From Mustela lutreola (lineage: Eukaryota > Chordata > Mammalia > Carnivora > Mustelidae), in the NCBI RefSeq assembly GCF_030435805.1, contig NC_081291.1, positions 12,547,001-12,611,000 on the forward strand: a DNA stretch of 64,000 nt. Direction: 5' to 3'. Of the stretch, positions 46,901 to 59,477 are shown piece by piece. Every line of letters starts with the position of its first letter. The stretch's first letter is position 1. The notes below the pieces were generated by a model. The model had not been told where the DNA came from and ran no database searches. It was given only the letters and a program-made list of their open reading frames with translations. A program made the translations under genes and the position numbers.

Positions 46901-47760
46901 TAAGGGACATGTCCAGGAAGTCCTTCCAGGCAGGGGCCCAGTGGATAACCTGAGTCATGTCCACTGGACCTTCTTACCTCCTTCCCCAGCAGAGATGGTC
47001 ACATGTGGGGCCTACACCACAACTCCATGTCTGAAGTCATCCTTAAGGGTTTCCCAGCCAATGGTAATGGAAAAACCTAAAGGGAATCAATATAAAGAGG
47101 GTGAGCTGTCAAGGAGATCATATGCTGCTAACATTTGTCAAATTACCAACCCATATAGACAATTCACCAGTAAAAGTTGGGTAATTAGGCATTGAACATT
47201 ACATTAAAAACCAATGATGTACTATACCTTGGCTAATTGAATTCAAATTTTTAAAAAATTGAGTAATGGGGAGAACTGGGTACTATGCATGAAAGGAGAA
47301 TACAACTTTAAAAATACAGATAAAAAACAGAATTTTGAGGAGAGATTCATTCCAGGACAGGGGAACCAAGGAGCTAGATATTGCTTTGCTGCTTTATGAA
47401 GATTCCTGAGTTAGAGTGGTTGATGTCAGAAGTAGTGGTAACTGCGTATTGGAAATACCACCTACATCTCTTCTCTCATGGTTGGTTTGATTGCCTGCCC
47501 CAAAGAGCTGGTTGTTTGAGGGAATTCCACTTGTAGCATGGATGATGCCCCCTTTTGCATTTGTCTTCTTCACTGCACTTCAGGGTAAGACAGTGTGAAG
47601 AGGAATAGACTCCCAAGGAATAGAGACTTTCCTCCTATGCCCACTTTCAAGTGAGATCCAGTAGAGAGGCATTCCGCAAGGTCATGACAATGATACATTA
47701 CTAGAGGTTTCTTAAGCAGATAAGGAGGAAGCCTTATAATTGATGTCACATGGAAACTCC
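46900..47760. other. Intergenic, no gene seen
   Basis: Unique-looking sequence with no long frame and no recognised repeat apart from a possible short SINE-free A-rich stretch near 47200. Confidence 0.5.
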
Positions 47761-47765
47761 TTCTA

Positions 47766-48748
47766 AAAAGATCTATAAAAAACTCCTCAAACTCAACACT
47801 CAAAAAACATAATCACGTCAAAAAAGGGGCAGAAGACATGAACAGACACTTCTCCAAAGAAGACATACAAGTGGCTACCAGATGCATGAAAAAATGTTAA
47901 TCATCAATAGCCATCAGGGAGATTCAAATCGAAACCACATTAAGATACCACCTTACACCGTTAGAATGTCAAAAAATTGACAAGGCAAGAAACAACAAAT
48001 GTTGGAGAGGATATGGAGAAAGGGGAACCTTCTTTCACTGTTGGTGGGAATGCAAGTTGGTGCAGCCACTTTGGAAAACAATGTGGAGATTCCTTAAGAA
48101 GTTAAAAATAGAGCTACCTCCTGACCCTGCAATTGCACTACTGGGTATTTACCCCAAAGATACAGATGTAGTGAAAAGAAGGGCCACATGAACCCCATTG
48201 TTGTAGCAGCATATCCACAATAGCCACACCATGGAAGGAGCCAGGATGTCCTTCAACAGATGAATGGATAAAGAAGATGTGGTCCATCTATACAATGGAA
48301 TATCACTCAGCCATAAGAAAGGGTGAATACCCAACATTTGCATCAGCATGGATGGAATTGGAGAAGATTATGCTAGGTGAAATAACTCAAGAAGAGAAAG
48401 TTAATGAGAAAGTCATATGGTTTCACTTATTTGTGGAGTAAAAGGAACAGCATGGAGGACATTATGAGAAGGAAGGGAAAAATGAAGGGGTCCGAAATCA
48501 GAGGGGGAGATAAACCATGACAGACTATGGGCTCCAGAAAACAAATTGAGGGTTTTAGATGGGGGTGGGGGTGGGTTAGCCCGTGATGTGTATTGAAGAG
48601 GGAACGTATTTCATGGAGAACTGGGTGTGATATGCAAACAATGAACCATGGAACACTACATCAAAAACTAATAATGTACTGTATGGTGACTAACATAAAA
48701 TAATATAAAAGAATTTTAAACAAAATTTTCTGAAAAAAAAAAAAAAGT
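47766..48748 (+). mobile_element. Older L1 3' end
   Basis: ORF2 end with several lesions and a 3' UTR ending aactaataatgtactgtatg and an A-tail. Confidence 0.85.
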
Positions 48749-48759
48749 GGTTTCCCAGG

Positions 48760-49335
48760 TCTGGGAGTTATGGGAGCTGGGGAAGAAATGGGGAATAAAT
48801 GGGTAGGGGTTATCTTTTTGGGTGACAAAAATGTTTCAAATTGATAGTGGTGATGATCACTTAACTTTGAATATACTAAAGACCAACTGAATTGTGTATT
48901 TTAAATGGGTGAATTTTATGGCATGTGGATTATATCTCAAGAAAGCTGTTTGATTACCCTGATGCCAAGTGATATGGAGCACTTTTTCATGTGTCTGTTG
49001 GCCATCTGGATGTATCATATGATCTCCCTGATATGAGGAAGTGGTGATGCAACATGGGGGCTTAAGTGGGTAGGAGAAGAATCAATGAAACAAGATGGGA
49101 TTGGGAGGGAGACAAACCATAAGTGACTCTTAATCTCACAAAACAAACTGAGGGTTGCTGGGGGGAGGGGGTTTGGGAGAAGGGGGTGGGATTATGGACG
49201 TTGGGGAGGGTATGTGCTTGGGTGAGTGCTGTAGTGTGTAAACCTGGTGATTCACAGACCTGTACCCCTGGCGATAAAAATATATGTTTATATATAAAAA
49301 AAAGAAAGCTGTTTGATTACAAATAAAACTAATGT
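48760..49335 (+). mobile_element. Ancient L1M-type 3' end hosting a younger 5'-inverted L1
   Basis: Old 3' end (48760-48956, resuming at 49320) contains a young L1 at 48957-49301. Its first 56 bases are reverse L1 and the rest (49013 on) is forward 3' UTR. An 18-bp duplication aagaaagctgtttgatta lies at 48939-48956 and 49302-49319. Confidence 0.88.
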
Positions 49336-49371
49336 CTGAACACAAACCAATGGAGGAAGAAGAAGAAAAGT

Positions 49372-49480
49372 TCACATTTATTGAGCACCTGCCATGTTAT
49401 GAGTGTTGTCACACACCTTTACCAATCATACTCAGTAGTCACTTTTAACCCATTTTACAGATGAGGCTACGGTCATCCTT
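49372..49480 (-). mobile_element. MIR-like ancient SINE
   Basis: attgagcacctgccatgtta and cccattttacagatgaggct are characteristic of reverse MIR. It lies just past the 3' end of the OR10H1-like gene. Confidence 0.65.
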
Positions 49481-49513
49481 CTACCTTTTTCTAAAACCAC
49501 CTTCACTGGCCAC

Positions 49514-50473
49514 TTAAATGTTGGAGGGATAAAGTTTGCTGAGGAAGGTCTTCTTCATGGCAGTCTTCAGCTCCTTGTTCCTGAGACTGAAGATGATGGG
49601 ACTGAGGAAGGGTGTGAGGACTGTATAGGTGATGGCCATAAGGGTACTGCTTTCCTGGGAGTGAAGACCTTTGGGCTTGAGGTAGATAATTGAGGCAAAG
49701 CCATAGTGAACAATGACCACAATAAGGTGGGAAGCACAGGTGGAGAAGGCTTTGTGCCTGCCCTCAGCAGAGGGGATCTTCAAGATGGCGGCCACAATTA
49801 AGGTGTAGGAGAGGAGGATGAGGAGAAAACAGCCCAACAAGTTGGTGATGCACACCAGCCCCACACCTAGGGCCACTATTGGTACATCTGTTCCACAGGC
49901 TAACTTCAAGAGAGGGGGCACATGACATAAAAAATGGTGGATCTCATTGGGTCCACAGAAGGTGAGGTGGAAAACGGCAGTGGCAACCACCAGCCCTATG
50001 ACTGAACCACCAGCCCAGGACCAGGCCACCAGGCAGGCGCAACCACGAGGGCTCATAAGCACGTTGTACCGCAATGGGTGGCAGATGGCCACGTAGCGGT
50101 CATAGCCCATGACGGTGAGCAGGAAGGAGTGGGTGAAGCCGAATGTGAAGGAGAAGAACATCTGGCTGGCACAGGCTGCAAAGGCGATGGTGCGATGGGT
50201 GGAGAGCAGGTCGGCCAGCAGGCGCGGGGTGATGGCCAAGGTGTAGAGGATCTCAGAGATGGACAGTGCACACAGAAAGAGGTACATAGGTGTGTGCAGG
50301 CTGCGTTCACTCCAGACAGTGGCCATGATGAGCAGGTTCCCCAGCAGTGTGAACAGGTACATGAGCAGGAACAGCAGAAAGAAGATGGGCAGGAGATGAG
50401 GTGGGAAGGTGGAGAAGCCCACGAGGATGAATTCAGACACGGAGCTGTGATTTAGACCCCGAGTGGCAGCCAT
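49514..50473 (-). CDS. OR10H1-like: Olfactory receptor, OR10H1-like
   Basis: From the ATG at 50473 the frame encodes 319 residues beginning MAATRGLNHSSVSEF. It has an N-terminal NHS glycosylation sequon and all OR hallmarks: LLGNLLIMATVWSERS, LHTPMYLFLCAL, MGYDRYVAICHPLRYNVLM, CHVPPLLKLACG, LILLSYTLIVAAIL, HKAFSTCASHL, PFLSPIIFSLRNKELK. It recalls human OR10H1/OR10H5 closely from memory. The frame is open a further 45 codons upstream (to 50608), but a pyrimidine-rich acceptor ending CACCCAG lies at 50476-50490, two bases before this ATG, so the extension is probably intron or leader. This gene keeps the ancestral start that the other three intact ORs have lost. The symbol marks resemblance, not proven orthology. 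Confidence 0.9.
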   Translation of the reverse strand: MAATRGLNHSSVSEFILVGFSTFPPHLLPIFFLLFLLMYLFTLLGNLLIMATVWSERSLHTPMYLFLCALSISEILYTLAITPRLLADLLSTHRTIAFAACASQMFFSFTFGFTHSFLLTVMGYDRYVAICHPLRYNVLMSPRGCACLVAWSWAGGSVIGLVVATAVFHLTFCGPNEIHHFLCHVPPLLKLACGTDVPIVALGVGLVCITNLLGCFLLILLSYTLIVAAILKIPSAEGRHKAFSTCASHLIVVIVHYGFASIIYLKPKGLHSQESSTLMAITYTVLTPFLSPIIFSLRNKELKTAMKKTFLSKLYPSNI

Positions 50474-50510
50474 CCCTGGGTGGAGAGAGAGTGAAGGTGG
50501 CCTGGTGGGC
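50474..50510 (-). promoter_or_regulatory. Probable splice acceptor of the OR10H1-like gene
   Basis: The minus strand reads CTTCACTCTCTCTCCACCCAG and then GG-ATG, a good pyrimidine tract and AG two bases before the start. Many OR genes have noncoding 5' exons joined just before the coding exon. I did not find the upstream exon. Confidence 0.5.
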
Positions 50511-50704
50511 AGGAGCTCTGGGTCCAAGCTGAGCCCAAGCCAGAGGACTTCCCAGGGGAAGAGGGGACCCTCACCCTGCAGACCATGGCCATTCTCTCCG
50601 CCACCCAATGCTCATAATGACTGTCACTGCACCTGGGAGTTGCATGGGGTTCATGGAACATCATGAGCCTCAAGTGCATAGGGTGGGCCCTGGAGCATAG
50701 TAAG

Positions 50705-50762
50705 AATGCAGTAAAAATAATACTACTAATAATAACTACAACTACTATTATTACTATTATTG
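50705..50762 (+). repeat. ATA/ACT trinucleotide-rich tract
   Basis: Low-complexity run of aat/act/att units upstream of the OR10H1-like gene. Confidence 0.75.
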
Positions 50763-51444
50763 CTCCATGCAAAACCTCCTGGCTTTCCTGCCTTGGAGCA
50801 GGCTGGCCATTTCATGCTTATCTCCAACTCTGTGATTCAAAATCCATCCTGAACTGTAAGTGCAAACTACTCCCTAATTGCTATCTTCAGCTGGAGGGCA
50901 CCTCTCCTGTGTGGCATGGAGAGGATGTAGGCTCTGTTTAATTGTCAGCATTGCCCCTTACTGGCTCACTGGGAACATGGAATAATACTCCTTATTCCAC
51001 AGGGCTGTAGTGACACTAAGGTGAGGTGTGCACATTCAGCTCTTAGGTACTGTTGTTGTTGTGTGGTCCTACTTGTGGGAGTCCCCCACAAGGATGCGGC
51101 ACTGACCAGCATACCATCACATTCTCTGACCCCTGCTGGGCACTCTATCTCTGGTCAGGTACCAGTGCAATTCACTGAATCTCCTTCCATCTCCTCAAGC
51201 CCTACCCACTCTCCTATCTCCAAACGCCTGCTTCATGGAGCAACTAAGGCTGGCAGCTGTGGGATCTCCATTACCCTTCTCCAAGAGGCAACAGACTCAC
51301 ATCTGCCCCAACTCCCTGTGAGGACAGCTCTCCTTCCAAGCATCTGCTCCATCCAGGGTTACTTCTCTGTCTTTCTGTCTCTCTGTCTTCCTCTCTCTGA
51401 CACCAACACACGTGATGCAAAAATGCAACACATTTTTAACAACA

Positions 51445-52850
51445 CAGGATGGATCAACCGATGAATGGATAAACAAAAAGTGGTATATCCGTATGATGGA
51501 GTATCTTTGAGGCATACAAAAGCATGAAGTGCTGACACACATTACAACATGCTGAGATAATATGCTGAGTGAAAGAAGCCAGCTTCAAAGACCACATATT
51601 GTATGAGTTCATTTATTTGAAGTATGTAGAATAGGCAAATGCATTAAGACAGAAAGCAGGTTAGCGGTTGCCAGGGAACGGGGGGAGGATGGAATGGGGA
51701 GTGAACTTTTAATGGGTTGTAGATTTCCTTCAGGGGTGGGGAAATGCCTTGGACCTAAATAGAGGTGTTGGTGGCCCAACACTGGGAGTGTTTAAATGGC
51801 ACTCAGTTGTGCCATTTAAATTGGGAAGGAGGTGGGGAAATTGGAAATCTGCACTGTTGGTTGGGATAGCACAGTCGTTCAAGAGCTATGGAAAACAGTA
51901 TGAATGGCTTTCCATTCATAAATTAAAAATTAAAAATAGAACTACCTATGCTTCAGGCATCCCACTTCTGGATGGATATGCAAAAGTGGCAAAAGCAGGG
52001 TCTGGAAGACATATTTGCATACTCCTGGTCAGAGCAACACTAGCTATAATAAATCTAAGGTGGAAGCAGCCCCATTGTTCATTGGTGGATGGATGGATAA
52101 ACAAGGTGTGATACATCCATACAATGGAATATCATTCTACCTTAAAGGAAGGAAATCCTGTCTTCTGTTATAACACCAATGAAGCTTTATGCTTTGTGGA
52201 ATCAGCCAGTCCCCAGAAAGGAGAAATCCTGTATGATTGCACCTATCCGAGGTACCTAAAGCAGTCAAATTCATAGAAACAAAGTAGAATGGAGGTTGCC
52301 AAGGGCTACAGAGAGTGGGAAATGGAAAGCTTTGTTTAATGGGTGTAGAGTTTCTGTTTTGCAGGATGAAAAGGGCTCTGCAGATCGATTACATAGAAAC
52401 GTGAATATACGTAACACCACTGAACTGCACACTTAACAATGGTTAAGATAATAAATTTTCTGTTGTGTGCTTTTTACACAACAAAGTATGAACACTTGCG
52501 ACATCATAAATGAACCTTGAAAACATTATGCTATGTGGAAAAAAAGCCAGGCATGAAAGACTTTCTGAAGAAAAAGTCGTCTGATTCCTTTAATATGAAA
52601 TATCTGAGACATACAAATTCATAGATACAACAAGCAAATTAGGGGCTAGAGCCCTTGCTGAAGGGCCTGGGGAATGGGTAAGTGATTACTAATGAAGACA
52701 GTGTTTCCTTTTGGAGTGATGAAAATATTAGACAACTACAAAGGGGTGGTGATTGCACAATATCATGAATGTGCCAAATGCCAATAATCTGTTCAACTCA
52801 AAATGGTTAATTCTATATTATGTGAATTTTGCCCCATTTTTTAAAGAAAG
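51445..52850 (+). mobile_element. Three ancient L1M 3' ends in a row
   Basis: About 51445-51735, 51840-52480 and 52483-52850 each carry eroded ORF2-end or 3'-UTR features (agaaagcaggttagcggttgccagg; ggatggataaacaaggtgtg; the last ends gtgaattttgcccc). Strongly diverged, so old. Confidence 0.75.
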
Positions 52851-52859
52851 CAAAACAGG

Positions 52860-54130
52860 CCTTTTTCAGCCCTCCTTTAATTCTGAGTTCTCTCGCCCTT
52901 GATTCACAGCCCAGCCTGTACCCAGAAAGACAGAGAGTGAGTGTCTAGGGCCAGAGGGCAGATGAGGGAGGAAGAACCCACCACCTGCCCTTAAGCCTAC
53001 CTGTGCCATCCAGGGCAGCCACTGAGCCTCTGCCCAGGAGTATGTGAGAACAGAAGGAGAAGCACCTCAGAACAGCTCTTCTCAGGGGTGGGTGGCCTCC
53101 TGTCTCACAGACTGGGATCTGGGTGCCCCCTGTGTCTCACAAACACCTCCATGTGGGCGGGCCCCACACCTCCACATACCTGCATTCCCCTTGCCACCCA
53201 TCCCCACAGGTGCAGCTGCCTTAAGCACTCACACCAGATAGGCACACAGCAGGCCCACAGGCACCTGAGCCCTGCTATCAGCCTGCAGCACCATACAGAT
53301 GCGGAGATCCGGCTGCACGGATAGACCCACACAACAGCAGAGTCGTGGACACAGGCACACCTGCAGGTGCACACAGACCTACACTCTCACAGTAGGACAC
53401 AGCACAAGCAGGAAGATGGTGACTAACGCTGGTGTCCCTGACACACAACCTTTCTGCTAAGATCTGCAGAGACAGCCAGGAAGTGCACAGGACTCTCATG
53501 GACTCCCGCGCGCACACAGCCCAGCCTGGATGCAAGATTCTGGATTAGAGGTCTCCGCCCAGGTACTATTTGCTCCAGACTTCATTGGGCCGGGTTCGGG
53601 GTCCCAAGATCCACCCCAACATTCTTATTACCCACAGTCTTTCCCTGCATCCCGAGCTTGCATCACCTCCTCCTCAAAGACACCCAGGGGCACACACTCG
53701 CCTCTGTTGTTGGCGTGGAGGAGCGGTCTGGGGGCGTCGCCGAGGTAGCCCTGGGTCCCCTCACTGGCACTCAACACCGAGAGCTCAGAAGTGGGGTGGG
53801 CAGGGCGGGAGGCTGCACCTGCACTTTATCTAGCTGTACTCCAGTGACATTCCCAAGGCTTCCCAGGGGGAGGCGGGCTGCTGACTCAGCTTGTGGGCGG
53901 GGCCACCATCATAGCCCCAGAGGGAGGGGGTGGAGAGAAGCAACAGGACTCCAGAGACTTCCAGAATCTTTCCTGAGATTCACCTAGAGCTGTACGTGCA
54001 GCCTCCAAACCTTCCCTAAGGCCTCCCAGCTGGGCTGTGCAGAGGAAGGTTAGGTCTGGAGATGGAGGTGACAAGACAGAGGAAGAAATACAGCAGGAGG
54101 CTGGCATCCCTCCCATCCCCTCTGAGAATA
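52860..54130. other. GC-richer intergenic sequence, no gene recognised
   Basis: More CpG than its neighbours around 53680-53900 (gcggtctgggggcgtcgccg), but no protein frame of known family. Could hold a promoter or untranslated exon; I cannot tell. Confidence 0.4.
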
Positions 54131-54875
54131 CAACTTTGTTCTCATGCATTATGGACTAGGCACACTCCATTCCCAATGCTCAGGCTCCATCCACACCCCA
54201 CAAACAGGCACCCCGGAGCTATCCCAGAGAGGATAGCACAGGTTCTCAGAGCTTTGGTGGAGAAACCCTGGGTCCCAGGCCCTGGGACGGGTCCAGAAGA
54301 GAGCTGCTGTCTGGCCTCTGCAGAGACAGAGGTGTTGGGCCAGAGATGGGATCTCTAAGGCATGTCCTTGCTCTGGGCCCAGGCTGCTCCAGGCTGAGGT
54401 CTGATGGAGGGGAGAGGCAGTGCCACACCATCACAGTTACCAGCACCCGACTTGCCTTGCAGTTGGGCCACAGTGCAGCTCAGTGTCCACTCACCTCCCA
54501 CTCCCCATGTTCTCATATCCGGGCCCCCTGCATGGTGTGAACACATCTGACCTAGAAGACAGCACCTGTCCTTGTATTAGTTTCCTGGGGCTCAGGGACA
54601 AATGGCCACAAACTGGGGTGCTCCAAACTCCAGAAATGTGCTCTCTCACAGTTCTGGGGGCCAGGGAGCAGCAGTCCCTCGGGACTGAGCATAGTCCCTT
54701 GTTCTCATGCATGCTGGGCTAGGCACACTCCATTCCTAATGCTCCACACCCCCACAAACAGGCACCCCGGGCTATCTCAGAGAGAAAAGTGCAGGTTCTC
54801 AGAAATTTAGTGAGGACACCAGGGTCCCAGTGTCTGGGACTGGTCCATAAGAGAGCTGCTGTCTGAACTCTGAAG
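54131..54875 (+). repeat. Local direct duplication of about 180 bp
   Basis: 54131-54320 and 54697-54875 share ttgttctcatgcat, aggcacactccattcc, acaaacaggcaccccgg and gagagctgctgtctg. The copies are clearly diverged and separated by about 375 bp that includes an LTR-like fragment. Confidence 0.75.
54572..54690 (-). mobile_element. LTR-like fossil fragment, MLT1/MST type
   Basis: Reads tgtattagtttcctggggct and ctctcacagttctggggg, the reverse of a MaLR LTR 3' end. Short, old fragment. Confidence 0.4.
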
Positions 54876-55339
54876 GATGAACAGACCCTGGCATGTGGAG
54901 TCAGGGAGGGAATGGCCAGCAAAGGAACCAACTTAAGAAAAGGCATGGAGAAATGCCCAGAGTGGGGCTGGGGGAGTCTGGGAAATCATTCAGGGTCAAA
55001 ATATAAAGGGCCTTTAGGCACCTTGGATCCACCCTTGTAGGGTCCAGGGGAGAGTGGTAGAAGGAGGTGTCAGCCTGGACTGAGGGTTCCATCAACACTA
55101 TACTCTAAGTTCTAGCCCACCGGCACAGCAGAAGACCCAGAATGTGAGGGCCATCTGGGAAATTCCTGGCAAGACTCAAGTCCAGAAAGGACATGAAGGA
55201 AATGTATGTTCAACCAAGAAATGAATTCGGGTCTAAGGAGAAAGATCTTTGTTGTTGCTTCTGGATATGCAGAGAGGTCAAGATATAAGGCTAAGGTCAC
55301 AGAAGGGGGTCAGGAGGAAGCCCGGAGATGGAATATTTG

Positions 55340-55500
55340 CTCAGCTGGGTCTTGCAATCCTGCCTTGAGGGGGGCACTGTGACCCTGGACAAGTGGCTTG
55401 GCCTCTCTGGGACTCACTTTCTCTTTTATGAAATGGGAGTGAATGATAAGGAGAAGCGACACTTTTGTATATAGAGCCTGGCACACAGTAGGTGTGCGGC
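55340..55500 (+). mobile_element. MIR-like ancient SINE
   Basis: ctgtgaccctggacaagtgg, atgaaatgggagtgaatgat and ctggcacacagtaggtg are the MIR core and 3' end. Confidence 0.65.
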
Positions 55501-55599
55501 CGAGGTGACCTCCACCCACCTCAGCACCAATTTCAACATTTTTCTTGAACTGTGGGCACCGTACTTTCATTTTTCTCACAGGTATTTCTTGTGCACCTA

Positions 55600-58190
55600 C
55601 TGTGTGCCAAGCAGTCTTTGGTCACTGGAAATAAAATTACCAAAACCAATGTTCTTTTGAAGCACAGCCTTGTAGCTTTGCTCAGCTTTTCTGCCAGGCA
55701 GGATTTGCGCATTTCTGGGTCTCTGCACTGAGTCTGATGCAGTGGTGAACAAGAAATATTGTCCTAGAGGTTTCCTACCCTAGGCATTCATCAACCCCCA
55801 CTGGGTGCCGGAATCTGTATTCACAGCTACAGACAGAGAGATGGTTCAGACTCAGCCCATCTCCAAGACTAATGTCCTATGCCTACTTCTCTACACAACA
55901 TGGCACTCCTGGCCCCAGGAATGTGGGGGCAGTTTCCTATGAATCTTCCATCTGATCCCAGGCTCATGGACATGGCAGGACTTATTAACTGTCAGTAGAT
56001 TTCCTTTTCAGATCCTTTTACCTCTGTGAATTTCAGGGAAGTCACCGGGGCTGTAGCGTCCCGAGAGTCTACAGCACCTTCATGATATTTATCTCCAAGG
56101 ATATGAATGATTTCAGCATTTGCCTATCTCTCCCCCTCTTGCCTGGTAGCCTTAAGTGTTAGCACTTAGGTCCAGTCACTTTCCATCTCTAGCACAATCT
56201 AGAACACCATGAATGTGTATGGCACTATATTCAACTACAGACTGGACACTTAAGTCAATTGAAAAACTCTTCAAATTCTTGGTCATCGTCTTGCTTAAGA
56301 AGTCCCTGCTCATTTTGCTAGGTGGCAGTTTGTTGGTACATGGAGGGAGGAAGCGTCATGTTTGATCTGCTCTTTGATAGCTGGGTAAAGTTGGAACAGG
56401 CCACGCTAGCTGGTTGGTTTGATAAGCGTGACTGGCCTCAGTTCCTAAACACTGTGGGCCAGATAACTCTTATCTCTGGCTCAGAGGACATCTAACCCTA
56501 GCTAGCATGTATCCAGTAGTTGTGTATGCAACACCTGAGCCCTTCTCTGGGGAGTCCACAGTGACCAGGACTGACATGCCTGTCCCTGTGCACATGACAG
56601 TAGAGAGGAGATGGTGGATGATAGATAACTGAATTTAGACAAGGATATGAGATGAGTGAGGAAGGGAAGGTGGTGGGCTGTGAAAGCAGGGAAGATTGCA
56701 GGGTTTTATGGAGAAGGAGGCATTTCAGCTGAGACTTTCTCCTATATGGGTAGAGTGTGAGGAAAGGGTGCATCAGGCAGAGAGAAGAGAATGTTTGGGG
56801 GTTGCGAGGTTGGAAGATGGCTGTCCATTTCAGGAATGGAAGAAAGCCAAAGTGACAGCTTGGACAGGAGAGGAAGAGTGAGTGGCTCAAGATGGTTTAA
56901 AGCCAAACAGGGATGAAAACAAAAGAACCCTACTCCATAACCCTACTGCCATGGGATGGAACTCATCTACAGGAAATACTGGCTATGATACACACAAGAG
57001 GGTAGATGGGTTCCTGTGATATCAGTCGCATAGTCACTCCTGAAAAGTCAATTTCAGATAAATTAGGGATGAACCATTTGTATTTCAGGAGGATTTTACC
57101 ACTCACATACTTCCTGGAGTGTTGTAATGAGAGATGAGTTTGTTTTCTCAGCCAGTTTTATTGACCACCTATTAGGTACCCAGCTATGGGCACACAATAT
57201 TAAGCTAGTTCAGACTGGTCCTACGCTCTCAGGTTGCTATTCTAGTGGGGAAGGATGGAAGATGTTGATCAAGTAATACTATATTGCAATGTAGTGACTA
57301 TTACTGTGGAAGTAGAAGCCTCAGCTGCTCTCAGAGCTCTGGAGACCTTTGTCCCTGTCTGTGTCCAGCAGCATGCAGTGTTCACAATGGCCACTTGACA
57401 CCACGTGGTTTGTGGGCAATGGTTCGGCCATGGTGCATGTTGTAGAACTTGACCTCTTTGAGCCCCAGGAAACTGGTGCATGAGCCAAAAAATGGTCACC
57501 TCCATTTCCCACCTATGTTTCTTGGTGCTAGAGAAACATTATGTCTGAGCTTGAAATTAAGGTGGGAAAACTCTTTGGGGACCATTCCTCTGGAGTGAGC
57601 CAGACTTACCAAGCCTTGAGGTGTGTATTGAAACTCAACTGCCTGCAGGTCTGTGGCCAATCCTTAGGGACTCTTTAAATTCCACGAAAGAAGTGGAGAT
57701 GGGGAATTGTGTGCCAACTTTTAATTGTGTGCCAGCTGTCACTTAAAATCCTGTGACTTGTTCAGTAATGACCATGGTCTTGGATTCTAAGGATTCGTAT
57801 GCCAGCTGGGATTGGCAGGCTGTACACAGAAGGGGTCCCATTTTGCTCTTTCATGCCTTTGACTGACTCCTGATGAGCCTAACTCAGTTCAGCTCTCTGT
57901 GTCCTCCAGGAAGCAAGCCCAGGGGCCCTGGCAGATGGGCTCTGAGAGCATGGGGGCAGGGCTGGAGATGGTGGATTCAGACAATTCTCCTAATATCCTG
58001 CTACCCCAAGACATCACCTCCACTGAATTCTCTGGGGGCTTTTTGTTTGCTTCTTTAAACAAAGACTAGCTAGCCACCAGTGTGAACTGTTCAGCTCTCT
58101 TGAGGTTCTTTAACACAGATTGATAGGCAAAGAGAGACTTTGTAGTAACTTGGATGTAGTAACTTGGGTATGTAACTTGGGTGGCTCTGT
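55600..58190. other. Intergenic, no gene recognised
   Basis: No frame over about 130 codons and none of known family. An L2/MIR-like remnant may lie at about 57140-57270 (ttttattgaccacctattag). Confidence 0.45.
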
Positions 58191-58204
58191 GCCTCAGGGC
58201 ACTG

Positions 58205-58400
58205 ACTCACATCAGACAGACTCAGGTGGAAATCCTGGTGAGCCACTTCCTGGTTGTGGGACCTTGGTGCAATGACTGGATCTCTCTGATTCTCTGTCTG
58301 AAAACGGAGACACCAATAGTAATAGCACCTGCCTAATATATAAGCTGACTGGTACTTAGCAAATATTCAGGAAGTGCTCGGTACTGGTATTTCATCACTG
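58205..58400 (+). mobile_element. MIR-like ancient SINE
   Basis: ggttgtgggaccttggtgca, tctgtctgaaaacggagac and agtaatagcacctgcctaa match MIR well. Confidence 0.7.
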
Positions 58401-59292
58401 AGGAGAGCCCAGTAGCAGCCTGGGTCCAGTGAATAGAATCAGCTCACTGTCTACCTACCTTATCCCATGCCTTTGGAAATCCTCCATGCATTCATCCATC
58501 AAACATTATTGAGTGATTTCTGTGTTCCAGGCCCCTGAAATTTAAACACAGGGCAAGGAGATGAGGTTCCTTCTGGTTTTTACCTTCACATCGGAAGGGA
58601 CTCATTTATAAAAATATGAGTTAGTATGATTCACACAAAGAAATGCTAATTTTAAGGAAATGGATTTGTAGTTTCCGTTCTTGGGCCAGATGTAACAGCA
58701 AAGCAAACATTAAATGGATATTGTATCAGAGTCAGTGTGGGTTGTGAAGAAATCATTTTCCTGGATTTGGACCCTTCCCCAGTGAGGATCAGGTCACCTG
58801 GTTGTTTGTTCAAACTTACCATTGTGAGCATTCTATGAAGGTACATACACATGTTGTGTCTTTCCATAATTTCAGCTTTATTCAGTCTTAAAGGCAGGTT
58901 AACCTAATTATAAAGCAAACTCAATATTCCAAATTTACTTGACATTTTACTACATTTTTATCTTGGCTTCATAGATGTCACACAAAGCAAGCACAAGACA
59001 AAGTCATACAACAAGCAAGACAGAGCAAAGGGTAAGAGGTTAACAAACCAAATACAAAGTCAGTCCGTGAGCATGCAGTTGGGAGGAGACCTTGGTCTGA
59101 AAGGATCAGCTCTCTGAACTGCTGCTTATTATGTTCAAGCAGTGGAGGATCTCTGTTGAGTTTGGTGATCAGTTGGGAAGACCTTTTGCAGGAATTGTCT
59201 TTTTTATATGTGGTCAGATGTGAAAGGGGCAGCGTTTGGAAAGTTTGACAGTTTGATGCAAAAATGCTCCTTTTTAAAAGGAGTTTAATCAG

Positions 59293-59477
59293 GGGTGCCT
59301 GGGTGGCTCAGTTGGTTGAGTGTCTGCCTTTGGCTTGGGTCAAGATCCCAGGGGCCTGGGTTCGAGCCCCATATTGGGCTCCCTGCTCAGTGGGGAGCTT
59401 GCTTCTCCCTTTCCTTCTCTCCCTTTGCTTTGCTCATTATCTCTCTGTTGTAAATAAATAAAATCCTTAAAAAAGGG
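59293..59477 (+). mobile_element. CanSINE with perfect target-site duplication
   Basis: Head gtgcctgggtggctcagttg with B-box-like ggttcgagccc. A 13-bp duplication ggagtttaatcag lies at 59280-59292 and 59478-59490. Confidence 0.93.

Noticed and set aside
50474-50608. 45-codon N-terminal extension of the OR10H1-like frame
   Set aside because: A good pyrimidine tract and AG lie two bases before the family-typical ATG, and the extension has no resemblance to other ORs.
53680-53900. Possible CpG-island promoter
   Set aside because: Only mildly CpG-rich and short, with no recognisable first exon or gene nearby, so not called.
59293-59370. Possible tRNA gene (tRNA-Lys-like, B box visible)
   Set aside because: It is the head of a CanSINE with target-site duplications, not a folded tRNA gene. 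The same holds for 26918 and 26065.
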